From the NCBI RefSeq assembly GCF_014841105.1, contig NZ_JACYWE010000006.1, positions 170,238-234,237 of the forward strand: a DNA stretch of 64,000 nucleotides. Reading direction: 5' to 3'. The notes beneath the pieces are model-generated. The model made no database searches, was not told the origin of the DNA, and saw only the letters and a list, made by a program, of their open reading frames with translations. Origin of the DNA: Lolliginicoccus lacisalsi (GTDB taxonomy: Bacteria > Actinomycetota > Actinomycetes > Mycobacteriales > Mycobacteriaceae). A program made the position numbers and the translations under genes. This document shows, piece after piece, positions 23,321 to 33,977 of this stretch; position 1 is the stretch's first letter; every line of letters starts with the position of its first letter.

Positions 23321-25546
23321 GTGGTCGAGAGCATGGCACGTCGCCAGTTCCTCACCTTCCTCGTCACCGCCCCCATCCTCACTGTCGGGGCCCAATGGGC
23401 CGCCCCGGGAACAAGCCCCAGAGCTAGCGCGCAACCAGGGGCGCCCGGGATCCCCAGCAACCCCGAGGTCGGCCAGATCGTCGACATCGGTGACCTCTTC
23501 ATCACCGTTGGCCTGCCCACCGCGCTGATCCTCGTCATCGAAGTCGTCCCCGATGGCCGCATCCGCTTCGAGCTGCCCCGCGCCGAGCTCGGCCAGGGCA
23601 TCAGCACCGCCACCGCCATGATCGTCGCCGACGAGCTCGACGTCCCCGTCGACCAAGTCGATGTGCGCCTCGCCGCCGCGAAGCCCGAGCTGCTGTTCAA
23701 CCAGTTCACCGGAAGCTCCAACACCATTCGGTCGCTGTGGCATCCCCTGCGCGCCGTCGCCTCGGTGGTGCGGGCCCGCCTCGTCGCTGCCGCGGCCGCC
23801 CGCCTGCTGGTCCTGCCCACGGACCTGCGCACCGAGAATGGTCGCGTCCTCGCTCGCGACGGCCGCTCCCTCGGGTATGGCGAGCTCTCCGCCGGAGCAG
23901 CCAGCCCCTCCCTCGCCGATGTCACCGCCCGGCCCAAGACCAGCCACCACACCGTCGGCACCCCCACCCGGCGCCAGGATGCGCGCGCCATGGTCACCGG
24001 GGAGCTTGCCTACACCCTCGACATCGACGTGCCCGGGGCCAAGCCCGTGATGGTGCGCCGGCCGCCCACGATCAACGGCAGCCCCGAGTGGTTCGACGAG
24101 GCCACCGCGCGCCAGCAGCCCGGTGTCATCGACGTCGCGATGATCCCCACTGGCGTCGCCATCATGGCCGAGACCTTCGGCGAGGCCCTCGACGCGACTC
24201 GCGCGTTCGACGTCACCTGGAGGCCGGGCACGATCGACGGGCTTTCCGACCCCGATATCCGCGCCCGGCTCCGCGGCGCCGTCCCCCCGTACGACGACCC
24301 GGCACTCAGCTCCGGCAGCCTCGCATCCGGAGTCCTCGACGCCGAGTACGACTTCGCGTTCGCCAGCCACGCTCCCCTCGAGCCCAACACTGCGATCGCC
24401 GACGTGCGCCCCGACCGCGCCGAGATCTGGTCCGCGCTGCAATCCCCGATCATCACCCGCGAGCACATCGCCCTCGAGCTCGGCCTGCCGCTCGACAAGG
24501 TCATCGTGCACGTCACCCAGGCCGGCGGCAGCTTCGGGCGCCGGCTCTTCTACGACGGTGCCCTCGAGGCGGCGCGCATCTCCCGCGCCATGGGCAAGCC
24601 CGTCAAGCTGATGTGGAGCCGCATCGACGACATGCGCCACGGCCGCGCCCGGCCCGCCTCCCATCACCGCCTCCGCGCCCGCCTCGGCACCAGCGCCGTG
24701 AACGCGTTCCATCACCGCGCCGGCTTCGTCGAGACCGACTTCCGCCATGGCCTCGGCGAGATCCTCACCGCCGCCTACACGCAGCTCCCCGTCGTCGGCA
24801 ATCCCGTCTTCGGGCAAACCCTCTTCCACCTCACCCAGTTCACCCCCTATGAGGTGGGCGCCAAGACCCACGAGCTGTTCGAGATCCCCCTGCGCATGCC
24901 CACCGGAAGCTGGCGCGGCGTCTACTCCGGCAACACCCGCGGCTGCGAGGAGATGTTCATCGACGAGATCGCCCAGCATCTCGGTCGCGACCCCGTCGAG
25001 TACCGGCGCGCCATCATCAAGGACCACCGCGTCCGCGACGTGCTCGATACCGTCGCTCGCGAGGGGAACTGGGGGCGTGACATGCCACCGGGCTTCGGCC
25101 AGGGCGTCGGCGTCCACGAGGAATACCGCTCCGCCATCGCCGTGCTCGTCGAGATCGATGCGCGCGACCGCCGCAAGCCCCGCGTCACCAAGGCCGTCAT
25201 CGCTGTCGACGTCGGCAAGACCATCAACCCCCTGGGGCTCGAGGCGCAGATGCAGGGCGGCCTCAGCGACGCCATCGCCACCACCCTCAGCGCCGGGCTG
25301 CACATCGTCGACGGGCTGCCCCTCGAAGGCTCGTACTCGCAGTACCACTATCCGCGGCAAGGTGACTCGCCGCCCGACGTCACCGTCCACATCCTCGAGA
25401 GCGGAGACGATCCCGGGGGCGCGGGGGAGCTCGGCGTTCCTGCCTCGGTCGGTGCCGTCGCCAACGCCTACGCCCGCGCCACCGGCACCCGGCCACGCTC
25501 GTTCCCGATCAACTTCGACATCGACTTCGAGCCCTTCCCCCGCTAG
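23321..25546 (+). CDS. iorB: Tat-exported molybdopterin oxidoreductase large subunit (IorB-like)
   Basis: 741 residues of the isoquinoline 1-oxidoreductase beta-subunit type of the xanthine oxidase family. The N-terminus MARRQFLTFLVTAPILTVG carries a twin-arginine motif, implying folding with cofactor and export. Mo-domain hallmarks are ELGQGISTATAMIVADEL, TQAGGSFGRRLFYD and the C-terminal catalytic Glu in GGAGELGVPASVGAVANA. Start GTG 23321 has AGGTGG close by; the ATG at 23333 is an equally good choice. Its 2Fe-2S partner iorA follows at 24 bases, the reverse of the common order. Probably hydroxylates an N-heterocycle or aldehyde; substrate unknown. Confidence 0.88.
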   Translation: MVESMARRQFLTFLVTAPILTVGAQWAAPGTSPRASAQPGAPGIPSNPEVGQIVDIGDLFITVGLPTALILVIEVVPDGRIRFELPRAELGQGISTATAMIVADELDVPVDQVDVRLAAAKPELLFNQFTGSSNTIRSLWHPLRAVASVVRARLVAAAAARLLVLPTDLRTENGRVLARDGRSLGYGELSAGAASPSLADVTARPKTSHHTVGTPTRRQDARAMVTGELAYTLDIDVPGAKPVMVRRPPTINGSPEWFDEATARQQPGVIDVAMIPTGVAIMAETFGEALDATRAFDVTWRPGTIDGLSDPDIRARLRGAVPPYDDPALSSGSLASGVLDAEYDFAFASHAPLEPNTAIADVRPDRAEIWSALQSPIITREHIALELGLPLDKVIVHVTQAGGSFGRRLFYDGALEAARISRAMGKPVKLMWSRIDDMRHGRARPASHHRLRARLGTSAVNAFHHRAGFVETDFRHGLGEILTAAYTQLPVVGNPVFGQTLFHLTQFTPYEVGAKTHELFEIPLRMPTGSWRGVYSGNTRGCEEMFIDEIAQHLGRDPVEYRRAIIKDHRVRDVLDTVAREGNWGRDMPPGFGQGVGVHEEYRSAIAVLVEIDARDRRKPRVTKAVIAVDVGKTINPLGLEAQMQGGLSDAIATTLSAGLHIVDGLPLEGSYSQYHYPRQGDSPPDVTVHILESGDDPGGAGELGVPASVGAVANAYARATGTRPRSFPINFDIDFEPFPR

Positions 25547-25570
25547 CCCCCTCCCGGAGGTCCCTCCCGC

Positions 25571-26026
25571 ATGCCCAGCTACTCGTTCCGCGTCAATGGC
25601 CGCGACGTCACCGTCGAGGCTGCTCCTGGCCTGCCGTTGCTGTGGGTGCTCCGCGACAAGCTCGGCATCACCGGGCCCAAGTTCGGCTGCGGCATCGACG
25701 TGTGCAAGGCCTGCACCAGCCACCTCGACGGCGCCGCGGTCCGTCCCTGCGTCACACCTGTCGAGGATGTCGCCGGGCGGGACGTCACGACCATCGAGGG
25801 GCTAGCCAGCGGGGGGCAACTGCACGCCGTCCAGCAGGCCTGGATCGACCTCGACGTCGCGCAGTGCGGATACTGCCAGCCAGGGCAGATCATGTCCGCC
25901 GTCGACCTGCTGCGCCGCAACCCGCGCCCCACCGATGCCGATATCGACGAGGTCATCAACGTCTGCCGGTGCGGCACATACCCGCGAATCCGGGCCGCCA
26001 TCAAGCGCGCCGCGGGGCTCGGCTAG
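25571..26026 (+). CDS. iorA: (2Fe-2S) subunit of molybdenum oxidoreductase (IorA-like)
   Basis: 151 residues with the two-cluster architecture of the family: plant-type cluster C-x4-C-x2-C in [16 protein letters not shown] plus Cys in VRPC, and the alpha-helical cluster CGYCQPGQ ... [11 protein letters not shown]. It passes electrons from the Mo site of IorB to an acceptor; no FAD subunit is adjacent, as expected for Ior-type enzymes, which use cytochromes or other external acceptors. CCGGAGG lies about ten bases upstream of the ATG. It has no signal peptide, so it would be co-exported with IorB. Confidence 0.92.
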   Translation: MPSYSFRVNGRDVTVEAAPGLPLLWVLRDKLGITGPKFGCGIDVCKACTSHLDGAAVRPCVTPVEDVAGRDVTTIEGLASGGQLHAVQQAWIDLDVAQCGYCQPGQIMSAVDLLRRNPRPTDADIDEVINVCRCGTYPRIRAAIKRAAGLG

Positions 26027-26035
26027 GCCCGCCCG

Positions 26036-26121
26036 GGTGCCCAGGTGCTCAGGTGCTCGGTCGCGGGTGCCCAGGTGCTTAGTGGAAACTTTTCCCGCGC
26101 CCATCGGGAAAAGCTTCCACT
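26036..26121. repeat. Minisatellite plus inverted repeat, family 1, copy C
   Basis: Left part (26036-26080): repeated GGTGCCCAGGTGCT-like units. Right part: arms AGTGGAAACTTTTCCCG (26081-26097) and CGGGAAAAGCTTCCACT (26105-26121), 16 of 17 paired, with a 7-nt loop. It lies between the convergent iorA and a membrane-protein gene. Confidence 0.88.
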
Positions 26122-26172
26122 GGGGCGGGCGCGCCGGTCCTGACCGCGCGCCGGAGCTGACTGGGCGCGGTA

Positions 26173-26817
26173 TCACGCGCTGGGCGGGTAGCCGGGCGGT
26201 TCCCCCTGCCCCGGTGCCCCCTGCCCTGGCGCCCCCTGCCCTGGCGCCCCCTGCCCTGGTGCCCCTTGCCCTGGTGCCCGATGACCAGGTGGAACGCGCC
26301 GCCGAAGCAGGAAGATCACGAGCCACAGCAGGAAGCCACCGACGACACCGATCCCGAGCGCCGCCACCGCGCCGAGGACGAGGCCGACGAACCCGAACAC
26401 CGTGGCGCGCGGGCCCACGCCATAGATGACGCTGGAGTCCTCGCTCGTGCACAGTACCGAGTACTCGCCGGGCCGGACGGGTTCCGAGGAGCGCAGGACG
26501 ACATGCCAGGTGCGGGCTCCCACGCTGATGGTCTCGGTCGTGCTGAGGCCTCGCATCGGCACGGTCGCGCCGCGGGTGTCGGACACCTCGCAGTCCAGCG
26601 AGGCTCGATCGGTATCGGCGAAGATCGTCAGGCCCTCGTCCTCGATCGACACCTCGAGCGGCTGGTTGGCGCGTGCCTCGGCGGTGACCGAGGGGAACGC
26701 GCCCGCCGCGGCCCATGCGAGAAGCGCGCCGACCGCTAGGCCCACGACGACCAACACGGCCACGAGCAGGTACCACCGGGAGGAGGGGGATCGGGGGTGG
26801 GTGCTGCGCTGCGACAT
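26173..26817 (-). CDS. Two-TM membrane protein with PGQGA-repeat tail
   Basis: 214 residues: an N-terminal membrane segment (about 15-36), an extracytoplasmic domain of ~90 residues with two cysteines (SLDCEVSD, SVLCTSED), a second membrane segment (about 139-168), and a cytoplasmic tail with five consecutive PGQGA/PGQGE units encoded by 15-bp DNA repeats (26200-26275). GGAGG is six bases before the ATG. The extracellular part may be a small beta domain; no family is recognised. The repeat number is probably variable between strains. Confidence 0.75.
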   Translation of the reverse strand: MSQRSTHPRSPSSRWYLLVAVLVVVGLAVGALLAWAAAGAFPSVTAEARANQPLEVSIEDEGLTIFADTDRASLDCEVSDTRGATVPMRGLSTTETISVGARTWHVVLRSSEPVRPGEYSVLCTSEDSSVIYGVGPRATVFGFVGLVLGAVAALGIGVVGGFLLWLVIFLLRRRVPPGHRAPGQGAPGQGAPGQGAPGQGAPGQGEPPGYPPSA

Positions 26818-26874
26818 CAAGGACCTCCGGTGCGCATGGATGGTGGCTCGTGCGTTCAGTATCCACCCTGTCCC

Positions 26875-26907
26875 GCGGCTTTACCGCGGCTTTACCGCGG
26901 CTTCGCC
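26875..26907. repeat. 11-bp direct repeats upstream of accA1
   Basis: GCGGCTTTACC occurs at 26875 and 26886 and as GCGGCTTCGCC at 26897. Another in-phase 11-bp array, between the divergent membrane-protein and accA1 genes. Confidence 0.5.
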
Positions 26908-26988
26908 GCGGCGATCGGCGCGGAGCCCGCGTGCCTTGGTGCGCGCAGCGCGGAGAGGCGGGCCTGCCCTGTGTGATCTGGACAACTC

Positions 26989-27006
26989 AGTGAATGGCGA
27001 TTAACC
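26989..27006. promoter_or_regulatory. TetR operator candidate, site 3 (weak left half)
   Basis: AGTGAA-N6-TTAACC: the right half is perfect and the left half matches 4 of 6 positions, spacing as in sites 1 and 2. It lies 40 bp upstream of accA1. Confidence 0.4.
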
Positions 27007-27045
27007 TAAATTTGCTACCAGACACCCCCGATCCCGGAGTCGCTC

Positions 27046-29055
<2,010 letters not shown>

Positions 29056-29071
29056 GGAGCCTTGAACAGCC

Positions 29072-30235
29072 ATGACGAGCTTCCTCTCCGCCTCGGCCCT
29101 GCCGGATGAGTACGAGCAGCTCCGCCGCACCGTCGAGGAGTTCGCCCGGGAAGTCGTCGCCCCGGTCGCGGCCGAGCACGATGAGAACAAGACCTTCCCT
29201 TACGAGGTGGTCCGCGGGATGGCGGGGATGGGGCTGTTCGGCCTCCCGTTCCCCGAGGAGCACGGCGGCATGGGCGGCGACTACTTCGCGCTGTGCGTCG
29301 CGCTCGAGGAGCTCGGCAAGGTCGATCAGTCCGTCGCGATGACCCTCGAGGCCGCAGTGTCGCTCGGTGCCATGCCGATCTACCGCTTCGGCACCGACGA
29401 GCAGAAGCAGGCCTGGTTGCCCCAGCTCGCCAGCGGTGCCCGGCTTGGCGCGTTCGGACTCACCGAGCCGGGAGCGGGCAGCGACGCGGGCGGCACCCGC
29501 ACCACAGCGCGGCTCGACAACGGTGAATGGGTGATCAACGGCAGCAAGCAGTTCATCACCAACTCGGGAACCGACATCACCGAGCTCGTCACCGTGACCG
29601 CGGTGACCGGGACGACGGGCAGCGGGAAGAAGGAGATCTCCACGATCATCGTTCCCGCGGGCACCCCGGGCTTCACGGTCCAGCCCGCTTATTCCAAGGT
29701 CGGCTGGCACGCCTCCGATACGCACCCGCTGTCCTTCGACGACGTCCGCGTTCCCGAGGCCAACCTCCTCGGGGCGGCCGGTCGTGGCTACGCGAACTTC
29801 CTGAGCATCCTCGACGAGGGCCGCATCGCCATCGCCGCGGTGGGCACCGGGGTGGCCCAGGGCTGCGTCGACGAATGCGTCCGCTACGCGAAGGAGCGCA
29901 CAGCCTTCGGCAAGCCGATCGGGGAGAACCAGGCCATCGCGTTCAAGATCGCGCGCATGGAGGCCCGGGCCGCGGCATCCCGCGCTGCCTACTACGATGC
30001 CGCCGCGCTCATGCTGTCGGGCAAGCCGTTCAAGAAGGCAGCATCGATTGCCAAGCTCGTCTCCAGCGAGGCGGCGATGGACAACGCGCGCGACGCCACC
30101 CAGGTGTTCGGTGGCTACGGCTACATGAACGAGTACCGCGTCGCCCGCCACTACCGCGACAGCAAGATCCTCGAGATCGGCGAGGGCACCACGGAGGTGC
30201 AGCTCATGCTGATCGCCCGCGAGCTCGGCCTCTAG
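29072..30235 (+). CDS. Acyl-CoA dehydrogenase (isovaleryl/short-branched type by context)
   Basis: 387 residues of the FAD-dependent acyl-CoA dehydrogenase family: LGAFGLTEPGAGSDAGGTRTTA (FAD-binding signature), FTNSGT-like FITNSGTDITELV, and the C-terminal KILEIGEGTTEVQLMLIAREL, where the Glu of GEGT is the usual catalytic base of short-chain enzymes. Isovaleryl-CoA dehydrogenases instead take their base from an internal helix; a Glu also occurs there (LDEGRIAIA), so substrate cannot be fixed from residues. The position after accA1 matches mycobacterial FadE19 in leucine/isovalerate catabolism. TAAGGAG precedes the ATG. Confidence 0.9.
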   Translation: MTSFLSASALPDEYEQLRRTVEEFAREVVAPVAAEHDENKTFPYEVVRGMAGMGLFGLPFPEEHGGMGGDYFALCVALEELGKVDQSVAMTLEAAVSLGAMPIYRFGTDEQKQAWLPQLASGARLGAFGLTEPGAGSDAGGTRTTARLDNGEWVINGSKQFITNSGTDITELVTVTAVTGTTGSGKKEISTIIVPAGTPGFTVQPAYSKVGWHASDTHPLSFDDVRVPEANLLGAAGRGYANFLSILDEGRIAIAAVGTGVAQGCVDECVRYAKERTAFGKPIGENQAIAFKIARMEARAAASRAAYYDAAALMLSGKPFKKAASIAKLVSSEAAMDNARDATQVFGGYGYMNEYRVARHYRDSKILEIGEGTTEVQLMLIARELGL

Positions 30236-30242
30236 GGCAGCA

Positions 30243-31127
30243 CTACCATCGCGGCGGTCGCGCCGAGCGCCGGAACTCCGTGGGCGACATGCCCGTGCGC
30301 GCCGCGAAGAACTTGGTGAAGTTCGAGACATCGCTGAACCCGAGGTCGTCGGCGATGCTGCCGGTGGTGCGCTCGGTGTGGGAGAGCAACCTCTTGCACT
30401 CGAGGATGACCCGCTCGTCGATGAATTGCTTCGCGGTCAGCCCGGTGGCGGCCCGCACCGCCCGCGTGACCGTCTTCTCCGAGTAGCCGAGCTCGCGGGC
30501 ATAGTCACTGACCGATCGGGTGCGGGTGAAGCCATCCTCGACGGCCTGGGCGAAGGTGTCCACTGTCGACGAGCCAATGGTCGGCGCGGGCCCGGGATCA
30601 GGGGGCGCGATGTCGAGCAGGGTGATCAGCAACGTGTTCGCCAGGTGGCGCAGCAGCGGCGCCGCCCCGGGGCCGGATTGGTCGAAGACGGTGCTGAGGT
30701 GCGCGATGAGGGGCGCTACGAGATTGCTGCCGCTCTGGTTCTCGTCGAGGTGCCAGCAGCAGCGCCAGCGCATCGGGCTGCCGGTCAGCGAGGATCTCGC
30801 GATCGGACCGAGCACGCCATCCTCGAGCAGGACAATGGTGGCCTCGTAGTCATAGACGTTGCCCCATTGCTGCACCTGGCCAGGGCGCACCCACCACACG
30901 GTCCCTGGGTGCAGCTCGCCGGAGCGGAAATCGACGGCATGGGTGCCATGGCCTTCGGTGACGAGTGCGATCAGGTGGAACCGCGGGCATTGCGGCGCGG
31001 TGAACTCGCCGGGGCCCATCCGCTCGCGCAAGGAGCGCAGCGTCATCACCTCGACTCCGTGGCGAGCGGTGTCGCTGGACGGCGAGTACCGGATCGCGCG
31101 CACGGGCGCCTGTCCGCTAATCACCAT
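30243..31127 (-). CDS. AraC-family transcription regulator
   Basis: 294 residues. The C-terminal ~95 residues have two helix-turn-helix motifs (VSDYARELGYSEKTVTRAVRAATGL; GSIADDLGFSDVSNFTKFFAARTGMSPTEFRR). The N-terminal AraC-type cupin region has FHLIALVTEGHGTHAVDFRSGEL and GTVWWVRPGQVQQW. ATG 31127 has AGGA seven bases upstream; the frame stays open further upstream across the control region. It diverges from the class III aminotransferase gene and is its likely regulator, and it converges on the acyl-CoA dehydrogenase with a 7-base gap. Confidence 0.88.
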   Translation of the reverse strand: MVISGQAPVRAIRYSPSSDTARHGVEVMTLRSLRERMGPGEFTAPQCPRFHLIALVTEGHGTHAVDFRSGELHPGTVWWVRPGQVQQWGNVYDYEATIVLLEDGVLGPIARSSLTGSPMRWRCCWHLDENQSGSNLVAPLIAHLSTVFDQSGPGAAPLLRHLANTLLITLLDIAPPDPGPAPTIGSSTVDTFAQAVEDGFTRTRSVSDYARELGYSEKTVTRAVRAATGLTAKQFIDERVILECKRLLSHTERTTGSIADDLGFSDVSNFTKFFAARTGMSPTEFRRSARPPRW

Positions 31128-31210
31128 TGATTGTCCTGGTTTGACCGTGATCCACGCCTCATGAGGGCATAGATTAACCCATGACGTCGGCATCCATCCC
31201 CGTTGCGGAC

Positions 31211-31255
31211 GATGTCCTGGGCGCGCCGCCAACGTTGTCGGCGCGCCCAGGCATC
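31211..31255. promoter_or_regulatory. Large dyad between araC-type and aminotransferase genes
   Basis: Perfect 13-bp arms CCTGGGCGCGCCG and CGGCGCGCCCAGG enclose a 10-nt loop; GATG/CATC extends the stem to 17 pairs past a single bulged T. It is 85-130 bp from both starts. It could be an operator for the AraC protein or an RNA hairpin in a leader. Confidence 0.5.
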
Positions 31256-31373
31256 AGTGCCGCGCGAGCGCGCCCGTCCCGCGCGCCACGCGTGTCGATT
31301 CCCCCTTCCCGCGGGACCAGCCGTAATACAGTTGCCGGGTTGCTCCATCGGTGGCGGGAAGGAACGAGCAGGC

Positions 31374-32777
31374 ATGGATGACCAGCAGGATGTGTCGCGG
31401 CGCACGGCGGAGGAGCAGGTGCCAGGCTTCGGCAGCGTGGAGGAAGCCCGCTCCTCGGCCTCCCGGGCGTACGAGCTCGATCGCAAGCACGTCTTCCACT
31501 CCTGGGTGGCGCAGGGCGCGTTCAAGCCGATGGTCGTCACCGCCGCCCAAGGCTCCCACGTGTGGGATGGCAACGGCGATCGGCTGCTCGATTTCTCCAG
31601 CCAGCTCGTCAACACCAACATCGGTCACCAGCACCCGAGGGTCGTCGCGGGAATCGTCGAGCAGGCCCAGCGCCTCGCGACCATCGCGCCGCATCATGTC
31701 AACGACCAGCGCAGCGAGGCTGCCCGCCTGATCGCCGAGCGCACTCCGGGCGACCTCGACAAGGTGTTCTTCACCAACAGCGGGGCCGAGGCGGTCGAGC
31801 ATGCGATCCGCATGGCGCGCGTGCATACCGGTCGCAACAAGATCCTCTCCCGCTACCGGTCGTACCACGGCGCCACGGCGCTCGCGATCAACGTGACCGG
31901 GGACCCGCGCCGGTGGGCGAACGATCGCGGCACCGAGGGCACCACCCACTTCTTCGGCCCGTTCCTGTACCGCTCGGCGTTCCACGCCACCACGGAGGCG
32001 GAGGAGGAGCAGCGGGCGCTGCAGCATCTCCAGCAGGTGATCGAGCTCGAGGGGCCCGGCACGATCGCGGCGATCATCCTGGAGACCATTCCCGGCGGAC
32101 CAGGCATCATCCCGCCTCCGCCCGGCTACCTGCGCGGGGTGCGCGAGCTGTGCGACCTGCACGGCATCGTCATGATCGCGGACGAGGTGATGTGCGGCTT
32201 CGGGCGCTCCGGGCACTGGTTCGCCATCGACGAGTCCGGGGTCGCGCCGGACCTGCTCGCCTTCGCCAAGGGCGTCAACTCGGGCTACGTGCCGCTCGGC
32301 GGGGTGGCGATCTCGGCACGGGTGGCCGAGACCTTCGAGGAGCGCCCCTACCCGGGCGGGCTGACCTACTCGGGCCACCCGCTCGCGTGCGCTGCCGCGG
32401 TCGCCACGATCACGGCGATGGCGGACGAGGGCATCGTCGAGAACGCGCGACGCATCGGCGAGACCGTGCTCGGGCCGGGGCTCGCCGAGATCGCGGCCCG
32501 TCATCCCTGCGTCGGCGAGGCCCGGGGGAGGGGCGTGTTCTGGGCGCTCGAGCTCGTGACGGACGCGACCACCCGCGAGCCCCTCGCCCCCTACGCGGGC
32601 ACGAGCGCGGCGATGGCCGAGATGATGGCCGAGTGCAAGCGCCAGGGCCTGCTGCCCCTGATGGTGTCCAACCGGATCCACTGCGCGCCGCCCTGCACCA
32701 TCACGGCCGATGAGGCGAGGGAGGGGCTGCGCATCCTCGACGAGGTGCTCAAGATCGGTGATTCCTACACGGTCTGA
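31374..32777 (+). CDS. Class III PLP-dependent aminotransferase
   Basis: 467 residues of the omega-aminotransferase family (4-aminobutyrate, putrescine, taurine or beta-alanine type). Characteristic blocks: FFTNSGAEAVEHAIRMAR (PLP phosphate contact), SRYRSYHGAT, ADEVMCGFGRSGHWFA with the PLP-ring Asp, and LLAFAKGVNSGYVPLGGV with the Schiff-base Lys. ATG 31374 follows GGAAGGAACGAGCAGGC. The gene overlaps the 3' end of the RNase H-like gene by 13 bases on the opposite strand. The AraC neighbour suggests induction by an amine substrate. Confidence 0.9.
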   Translation: MDDQQDVSRRTAEEQVPGFGSVEEARSSASRAYELDRKHVFHSWVAQGAFKPMVVTAAQGSHVWDGNGDRLLDFSSQLVNTNIGHQHPRVVAGIVEQAQRLATIAPHHVNDQRSEAARLIAERTPGDLDKVFFTNSGAEAVEHAIRMARVHTGRNKILSRYRSYHGATALAINVTGDPRRWANDRGTEGTTHFFGPFLYRSAFHATTEAEEEQRALQHLQQVIELEGPGTIAAIILETIPGGPGIIPPPPGYLRGVRELCDLHGIVMIADEVMCGFGRSGHWFAIDESGVAPDLLAFAKGVNSGYVPLGGVAISARVAETFEERPYPGGLTYSGHPLACAAAVATITAMADEGIVENARRIGETVLGPGLAEIAARHPCVGEARGRGVFWALELVTDATTREPLAPYAGTSAAMAEMMAECKRQGLLPLMVSNRIHCAPPCTITADEAREGLRILDEVLKIGDSYTV

Positions 32778-33817
32778 TCGACACTGTCCGCGGTGAGGTC
32801 CTCAAGGATCCCCGACACGATGCGCTGCTGGGTATCGGGAGGGACGTTGCTGGTATGGCACCGTCGCGCGGCCACGGCCAGGCGGTGCGCGGCCTCGTTG
32901 AGCGGATGGCCGTTGTGGGCGCGGACCCATTCGAACGTCACGGGCCGGCTGCGGGACTTGCCGCGGATGCTGTCCACGAGCGAAGCGATCGCATGGTCTC
33001 GTGCCCGGCCCACGCCCTCGATGTAGTTCAGGGCATGACGGCTGTCGACGAGGACATGCAGGGCACGGCCGTCGCAGAACGTGGAGAGCGCGAGATCGAT
33101 GGCAGCGAGCTCCGCGACATCAATGCGCCCGAGATGGGCGCGGAACACCGACTCGGCGATGCCCTCCTCGCTCACGCAGGCGATGCCCGCGCCACGATGC
33201 CGGCTGCGCAGGGACGCATCCGTGGCGACCACGAGGCGCCCGTGCTCCTTGCGGGGTATGCCCGCGAGGCGGGATTGCTGGCGATGGACCCGCAGGTCGA
33301 TCTGCATGCCGGCGATCCCGTTGAGTCGCGAGAGCCGCTCATCCTCGAGGCTCTCGCGCATCGTGCACTGCGGGAAAGCAGGCGCGGCGGACCGCAGCAG
33401 ATCCCGCAGGTGCGGCTGGTGCAGGTACACGATGATGTCGCGCTCGTGCCCCTCCACGATCTTGTAGAGGTACTCGAACGCGTCCACGCCGACCAGGCCC
33501 AGCGTTGCCTCGCGCCGCCGCGGGCCCGTGCCCTCGTGCGGGCGGGAGAAGAAATGGAAGGCCGAGTAATCGCCATCGCACACCACCGCGATGGCGCACG
33601 CCGTCGTGCGGGGCTGCCCGTCGATGAGCTCCTCGGCAGTGAAGGTCCGAACCACGCCATACCATTGCTGATCCCGTGGATCCGCCGAGCTCCAGCGAGC
33701 GCTCCGTACTCCGAGGCCCGCGAGCAGCACGCGACGCGCACGGCGTGCCCGGCTGGGGAACTGGTCGCGGGCGGCCGAGATAGTGGTCCGAACGCGACCA
33801 AGCAGGCGTGGCGACAC
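32765..33817 (-). CDS. RNase H-like domain protein with altered active site
   Basis: 350 residues. The C-terminal ~140 residues show an RNase HI fold: LVVATDASLRS (first Asp), DVAELAAIDLAL (Glu), LHVLVDSRHALNYI (second Asp), and FEWVRAHNGHPLNEAAHRLA, where the HN-x-N element is present but the last catalytic Asp (expected in NE-x-AD-x-LA) is His. The N-terminal ~190 residues match nothing I know. GTG 33817 with GGGAGG seven bases upstream is a better start than the TTG two codons earlier. Either a modified nuclease or a nucleic-acid-binding protein. Confidence 0.8.
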   Translation of the reverse strand: MSPRLLGRVRTTISAARDQFPSRARRARRVLLAGLGVRSARWSSADPRDQQWYGVVRTFTAEELIDGQPRTTACAIAVVCDGDYSAFHFFSRPHEGTGPRRREATLGLVGVDAFEYLYKIVEGHERDIIVYLHQPHLRDLLRSAAPAFPQCTMRESLEDERLSRLNGIAGMQIDLRVHRQQSRLAGIPRKEHGRLVVATDASLRSRHRGAGIACVSEEGIAESVFRAHLGRIDVAELAAIDLALSTFCDGRALHVLVDSRHALNYIEGVGRARDHAIASLVDSIRGKSRSRPVTFEWVRAHNGHPLNEAAHRLAVAARRCHTSNVPPDTQQRIVSGILEDLTADSVDQTV

Positions 33818-33977
33818 GGGCAATCCTCCCTCGTGGTACTGCCGGACGCGCGAGCTCGGCTCTACGTGGAAAGCACCTCCAGGCTACGGCAATTTGGACA
33901 GCCGTAACCGGGGATTTGCCTGAGGATTGACTGATACGTCGTGCATGTCCGGTGGGGGAGCGAGCACCTGGTCCCCC

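Noticed and set aside
23210..25723. 837-codon open frame antisense to iorB
   Set aside because: Composition is that of an antisense shadow; iorB carries all expected motifs on the plus strand.
31174..31179. Fourth TetR site (TTAACC) before the aminotransferase
   Set aside because: Only the right half-site; the left half at the fixed spacing does not match.
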